Both the position numbers and the translations under genes were made by a program. 37,311 bases of DNA from an uncultured Clostridia bacterium (GTDB lineage: Bacteria; Bacillota; Clostridia; Saccharofermentanales; Saccharofermentanaceae): the NCBI GenBank assembly GCA_905235455.1, contig CAJOLL010000009.1, positions 1 to 37,311 of the forward strand, read 5' to 3'. Below are positions 34,406-37,311 of this stretch, piece by piece. Positions within the stretch are counted from its first letter, which is position 1, and each line of letters starts with the position of its first letter. Under the pieces are notes generated by a model. It was not told the DNA's origin. It saw only the letters and a program-made list of their open reading frames with translations, and did no database searches.

Positions 34406-35370
34406 TTCTCCACCTCCCTGTGCCAGGCGGTTTTCGAGAAGGCTCGCGGGCGCAGATACCGGTCAAAGATCGGCGTGGTCATGTTCATCATAAGGACCGG
34501 GAAGATCATCGCGTAATTGCTGTTGCCGAACCGGTAAAGGGGCAGCGTCAGAAGTCCCGCACCCAGACCGAAAACGAATCTTCCTTTCGGATCGATAGGT
34601 GTCGTCGTGCAGTCATTCAACGCGAAGATCCCGACCAGAAGGATACCGCCGACGGAAAGCCATGTGAAAAACTGGCTGAAACGCAAAGAATCCCAATAGA
34701 AAGGCACATATCCGAATACGATCGCAAGGAAATAACCCAGTGGTGCTTCAAACCGGAAAAGTTTTCTTTCCATAAGGATCAAAAATCCGAACAGCAAAAG
34801 CACGATCGAGGTCACGCCTGCCATGCCGACCAGTCTTCCGGAGAAAACATCGAGCCATTTGGTGGATGTGGCCGGCTGAAGCAAAGATGCGGAAGAAGGT
34901 TTTCCCGTCAAAAGAGTGCTCAGGTTCCACATTCCTTTAAACGGGGCTTCTTTTGCGATCATCTGCGTCGGGAAAGCAACCTCGAGAAAAGCTCTGGATG
35001 CAAATGCCGGATTGAAGATATTCGCACCTGCACCGCCAAACGCCTGTTTGACGAAAACGGAGCCGAAAAGCGCCGCCAGGATCATCGCCCAAACGGACGT
35101 GGAAGCTGGCACCAACAGGGTCAGCATAAATCCGGACACGAGCGAACTGTAGTCCACATGAAATGGCATCTCCGGATAGAGTTTACTGGAGATCGCATAA
35201 TCGGTCATGAAGAATACGAACATCGAAAAAAATGCCAGGATCAGGACGCGGATGCCATAGTAGAAGATCGCGCCGAGGAATGCCGGGAGAAGTGCAAGAA
35301 GGACATAGACGTATCTTTCTGCTGCCGGCTGGTCCGCATGGATATGGGGAGCGAGCTGTTTTCTTTTCAT
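34402..35370 (-). CDS. rnfD: RnfD-like membrane protein
   Basis: I start it at 35370 (MKRKQLAPHIHA), where ATGA overlaps the rnfC stop; a longer frame inside rnfC is not credible. The 322-residue protein has about ten membrane helices and the RnfD/NqrB landmarks GGAGANIFNPAFASRAF, CTTTPIDPKGRFVFGLGAG and LMMNMTTPIFDR. The place of the flavinylation motif, usually (S/T)-(S/G)-A-T ahead of the LxDxFxG stretch, reads PSSASLLQP before WLDVFSGRLVG. The acceptor Thr would therefore be Ser at best. In Rnf complexes RnfD carries FMN and takes part in electron-driven ion pumping. Confidence 0.82.
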   Translation of the reverse strand: MKRKQLAPHIHADQPAAERYVYVLLALLPAFLGAIFYYGIRVLILAFFSMFVFFMTDYAISSKLYPEMPFHVDYSSLVSGFMLTLLVPASTSVWAMILAALFGSVFVKQAFGGAGANIFNPAFASRAFLEVAFPTQMIAKEAPFKGMWNLSTLLTGKPSSASLLQPATSTKWLDVFSGRLVGMAGVTSIVLLLFGFLILMERKLFRFEAPLGYFLAIVFGYVPFYWDSLRFSQFFTWLSVGGILLVGIFALNDCTTTPIDPKGRFVFGLGAGLLTLPLYRFGNSNYAMIFPVLMMNMTTPIFDRYLRPRAFSKTAWHREVEK

Positions 35371-36707
35371 CGTGCTGCGCTCCTTCTCGCCCGATGGGCG
35401 GCTTTTGCGATATTTGTCGAAAGTTCGATACCTGCCGGGCAGACATAAGAACAGGCGCCGCAGGCGATACACTGCTCGACGGATTCATTGCGGAGTTCTT
35501 CCGTCTGTTCCACTTCGATCAGGCGGTTTAAAAGGAACGGCGAAAGGCCGACCGGACAGGCGCCGACACAGGCTCCGCAGTGGATGCAGTTCAGTCTCGG
35601 CGGTTCGAATTTCCGGATGATCGTGATTGCGGTCGTGGTCTTGATGATCGGCACTTCGAGGCTGCTCAGGGCAACTCCCGTAAGCGCTCCGCCCCAGGCG
35701 ATACGCTGCGCGGTATGTGCACCCGGAACTCTTTCTAAGATCTCGGAAACACTGGTGCCGATCGGAACCAGAACATTGTGGCCTGTGATCGTATCACCGG
35801 AGATCGTGACGATACGGGAGGTCAGCGGCTGGTTCTTTTCGATCATCTCAGAAAACGCGAAACACGTTGACGCATTGAAAAGCACTGCTTTTACGACCTC
35901 TTCCGGGTCTTTTCCCAAAGGAAGTTCGACCTTGTAAAGGGCCTTGATCAAAAGTGGCTGGCAACCCTGCGGGAAGCGCGGCTTAAACAGCTGGATCTCA
36001 ATCTTTCTGTCCATGTAGTGGTCTTTGGCATTGGCTACGGCGCGGGATAGCGCGTCGATCTCGTCCGCCCAGGTCTCCTCGATACAGAATACGACCTTTT
36101 TGACGCGGCAGATACCGCTCAATGCCATCGCTCCCTGAAGTACTTTGGACGGATTTACACGGATGTGGTGCAGGTCGCAGGATAGGAAAGGTTCACTCTG
36201 TGTACAGTTGACCAGAAGTGTGTCGACGCCGTACTTTTCCGCCCGAAGACATTTGGTGTACGTCGGGACGCCCTCTCCGCCCATGCCACAGATACCGGAA
36301 GTCCAAAGGAGCTTTTTCAGCTGCGGAAGTGAAAGCTTCGAGATATCTTTTCTTGGCTGGATCTTTGAGGAAACACGGCGGCAAAGATCGTTTTTGATGG
36401 TGACGGCCTTGCAGCTGACCTTATTCGGGAGCCTTATCACGTCGACTTTCGTTACGGTTCCGGAGATACTGGCATGCACGGGAACACCGTGCATATCAGA
36501 AGGAACACCGATGAGATCTCCCATGGCGACACTATCCCCGACAGAAACAACAGGATCACATGCCGTTCCCGTATGCTGCTTCATCGGGATCGTGACTTCC
36601 CTCGGAGAGCATACTTCAAGCAGGGCTTCGCGCATAAACTTACGTCGATGTGCAAAGTCCAGCCCGTCTTTTGGCATGAATCCTGTTTTGAAACTTAGTT
36701 TCTTCAT
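35367..36707 (-). CDS. rnfC: RnfC-like peripheral electron-input subunit
   Basis: The 446-residue protein begins with the RnfC barrel-sandwich domain (VTIPMKQHTGTACDP, VHASISGTV). It continues with a 51-kDa-like nucleotide/FMN region holding GMGGEGVPT (141-149), and ends with two complete [4Fe-4S] motifs: Cys374/377/380/384 (CIHCGACVGACP) and Cys413/416/419/423 (CIACGACSYVCP). Some usually conserved residues in the NADH/FMN part differ: NGAECEPYLTCD reads NCTQSEPFLSCD, and GGPMMG reads GGALTG. It is the only subunit of this set with intact redox motifs. It begins 27 bases behind rpoD with no terminator between. Confidence 0.85.
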   Translation of the reverse strand: MKKLSFKTGFMPKDGLDFAHRRKFMREALLEVCSPREVTIPMKQHTGTACDPVVSVGDSVAMGDLIGVPSDMHGVPVHASISGTVTKVDVIRLPNKVSCKAVTIKNDLCRRVSSKIQPRKDISKLSLPQLKKLLWTSGICGMGGEGVPTYTKCLRAEKYGVDTLLVNCTQSEPFLSCDLHHIRVNPSKVLQGAMALSGICRVKKVVFCIEETWADEIDALSRAVANAKDHYMDRKIEIQLFKPRFPQGCQPLLIKALYKVELPLGKDPEEVVKAVLFNASTCFAFSEMIEKNQPLTSRIVTISGDTITGHNVLVPIGTSVSEILERVPGAHTAQRIAWGGALTGVALSSLEVPIIKTTTAITIIRKFEPPRLNCIHCGACVGACPVGLSPFLLNRLIEVEQTEELRNESVEQCIACGACSYVCPAGIELSTNIAKAAHRARRSAAR

Positions 36708-36734
36708 GTGCCTGCCTTTCGCACAAGAAGCCTG

Positions 36735-37311
36735 TTAGTCGATATAGTCTTTCAGTTTCTTGCTGCGGCTCGGGTGACGAAGCTTACGAAGTGCTTTTGC
36801 CTCGATCTGACGGATACGCTCACGAGTAACGTTAAACTCTTTACCGACTTCTTCGAGTGTGCGCTGACGGCCGTCATCGAGACCGAAACGCAGACGAAGA
36901 ACTTTTTCTTCTCTTGCGGTCAGGCCCTTCATGGCATCAAGAAGCTGCTCTTTCAGAAGTGTATAAGCTACCTGATCAGCAGGAGACATCGCGTCATCGT
37001 CCGGGATGAAATCACCCAGATGGCTGTCTTCCTCTTCGCCGATCGGCTTTTCCAGAGAAACCGGTTCCTGAGAGATCTTCTGGATCTCACGGACCTTCTC
37101 AACAGAAAGATTCATTCTTTCGGCAATTTCTTCTACGGTAGGTTCACGGCCCAGTTCCTGGATCAGAGCGCGCTGCTCACGTACCAGACGGTTAATGGTC
37201 TCGACCATGTGGACCGGAATACGGATCGTTCTGGCCTGATCGGCGATCGCACGGGTAATCGCCTGACGGATCCACCAGGTAGCGTAAGTACTGAACTTAA
37301 ATCCCTTGGAG
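36735..37311 (-). CDS. rpoD: Primary sigma factor SigA/RpoD (5' end outside window)
   Basis: The last 192 codons are present, entering from the right edge. Region 2.4 ([20 protein letters not shown]), region 3 ([20 protein letters not shown]) and region 4 with the helix-turn-helix [20 protein letters not shown] and the terminal [18 protein letters not shown] are intact. This is the housekeeping sigma factor that recognises the TTGACA/TATAAT-type promoters seen elsewhere in the window. Only the downstream part is visible, so the usual upstream neighbour dnaG cannot be checked. Confidence 0.97.
   Translation of the reverse strand, partial: SKGFKFSTYATWWIRQAITRAIADQARTIRIPVHMVETINRLVREQRALIQELGREPTVEEIAERMNLSVEKVREIQKISQEPVSLEKPIGEEEDSHLGDFIPDDDAMSPADQVAYTLLKEQLLDAMKGLTAREEKVLRLRFGLDDGRQRTLEEVGKEFNVTRERIRQIEAKALRKLRHPSRSKKLKDYID

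Overview
The window reads as chromosomal DNA of an anaerobic low-to-mid-GC Bacillota, most likely class Clostridia. The evidence is trigger factor and SigA of Firmicutes type, an S-box (SAM-I) riboswitch ahead of metK, the cysS-mrnC-rlmB gene order, rpiB-upp ahead of the atp genes, Rnf-type membrane genes, a clostridial-style Tad pilus locus and consensus Shine-Dalgarno sites throughout. The genus cannot be fixed from the sequence. Nearly all genes lie on the minus strand; only the Tad locus (16295-21446) is on the plus strand.

Layout. 1-1057: 3'-truncated trigger factor gene with its promoter, then tRNA-Arg(ACG) with a terminator. 1115-7341: a two-component system bracketing three ABC ATPases and two permeases (lantibiotic/bacitracin-immunity type). 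7416-11474: cysS-mrnC-rlmB-lipoprotein operon. 11475-11980: a structured cysS leader and, upstream, a separate RNA gene with its own promoter and terminator, next to comFC (candidate raiA-type RNA). 12046-16127: metK-recD-like helicase-comFC operon under an S-box riboswitch. 16295-21446: compact Tad/Flp locus (CpaE-like protein, TadA, a fused TadB-TadC, a 60-residue prepilin, a DUF6382/FHA-like membrane protein). 21447-30382: proA-rpiB-upp-atpBEF-(HA)-GDC, which appears to be one transcription unit. 30383-30793: non-coding DNA with short tandem repeats, five DnaA-box-like sites and a plus-strand terminator. 30794-37311: rpoD (5'-truncated), an Rnf-like set rnfC-rnfD-rnfG-rnfE/A, and a THUMP-type methyltransferase gene.

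Two features stand out. First, the ATP synthase has no normal delta subunit. Its operon carries one 634-residue gene in which the C-terminal half of delta (OSCP) is joined through an acidic linker to the N-terminus of alpha, and the N-terminal helical domain of delta is missing. This changes both the peripheral stalk and its stoichiometry. Second, the Rnf-like cluster has no rnfB. RnfE and RnfA are fused in one 375-residue protein that has lost all four membrane [2Fe-2S] cysteines, RnfG has lost the flavinylation threonine, and RnfD has a divergent flavinylation motif, while RnfC keeps both [4Fe-4S] motifs. The membrane fold seems to be kept while the known electron path is gone, which suggests a repurposed Rnf-derived complex.

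Identifications rest on recognised motifs and on alignment from memory to family consensus; no database search was run.
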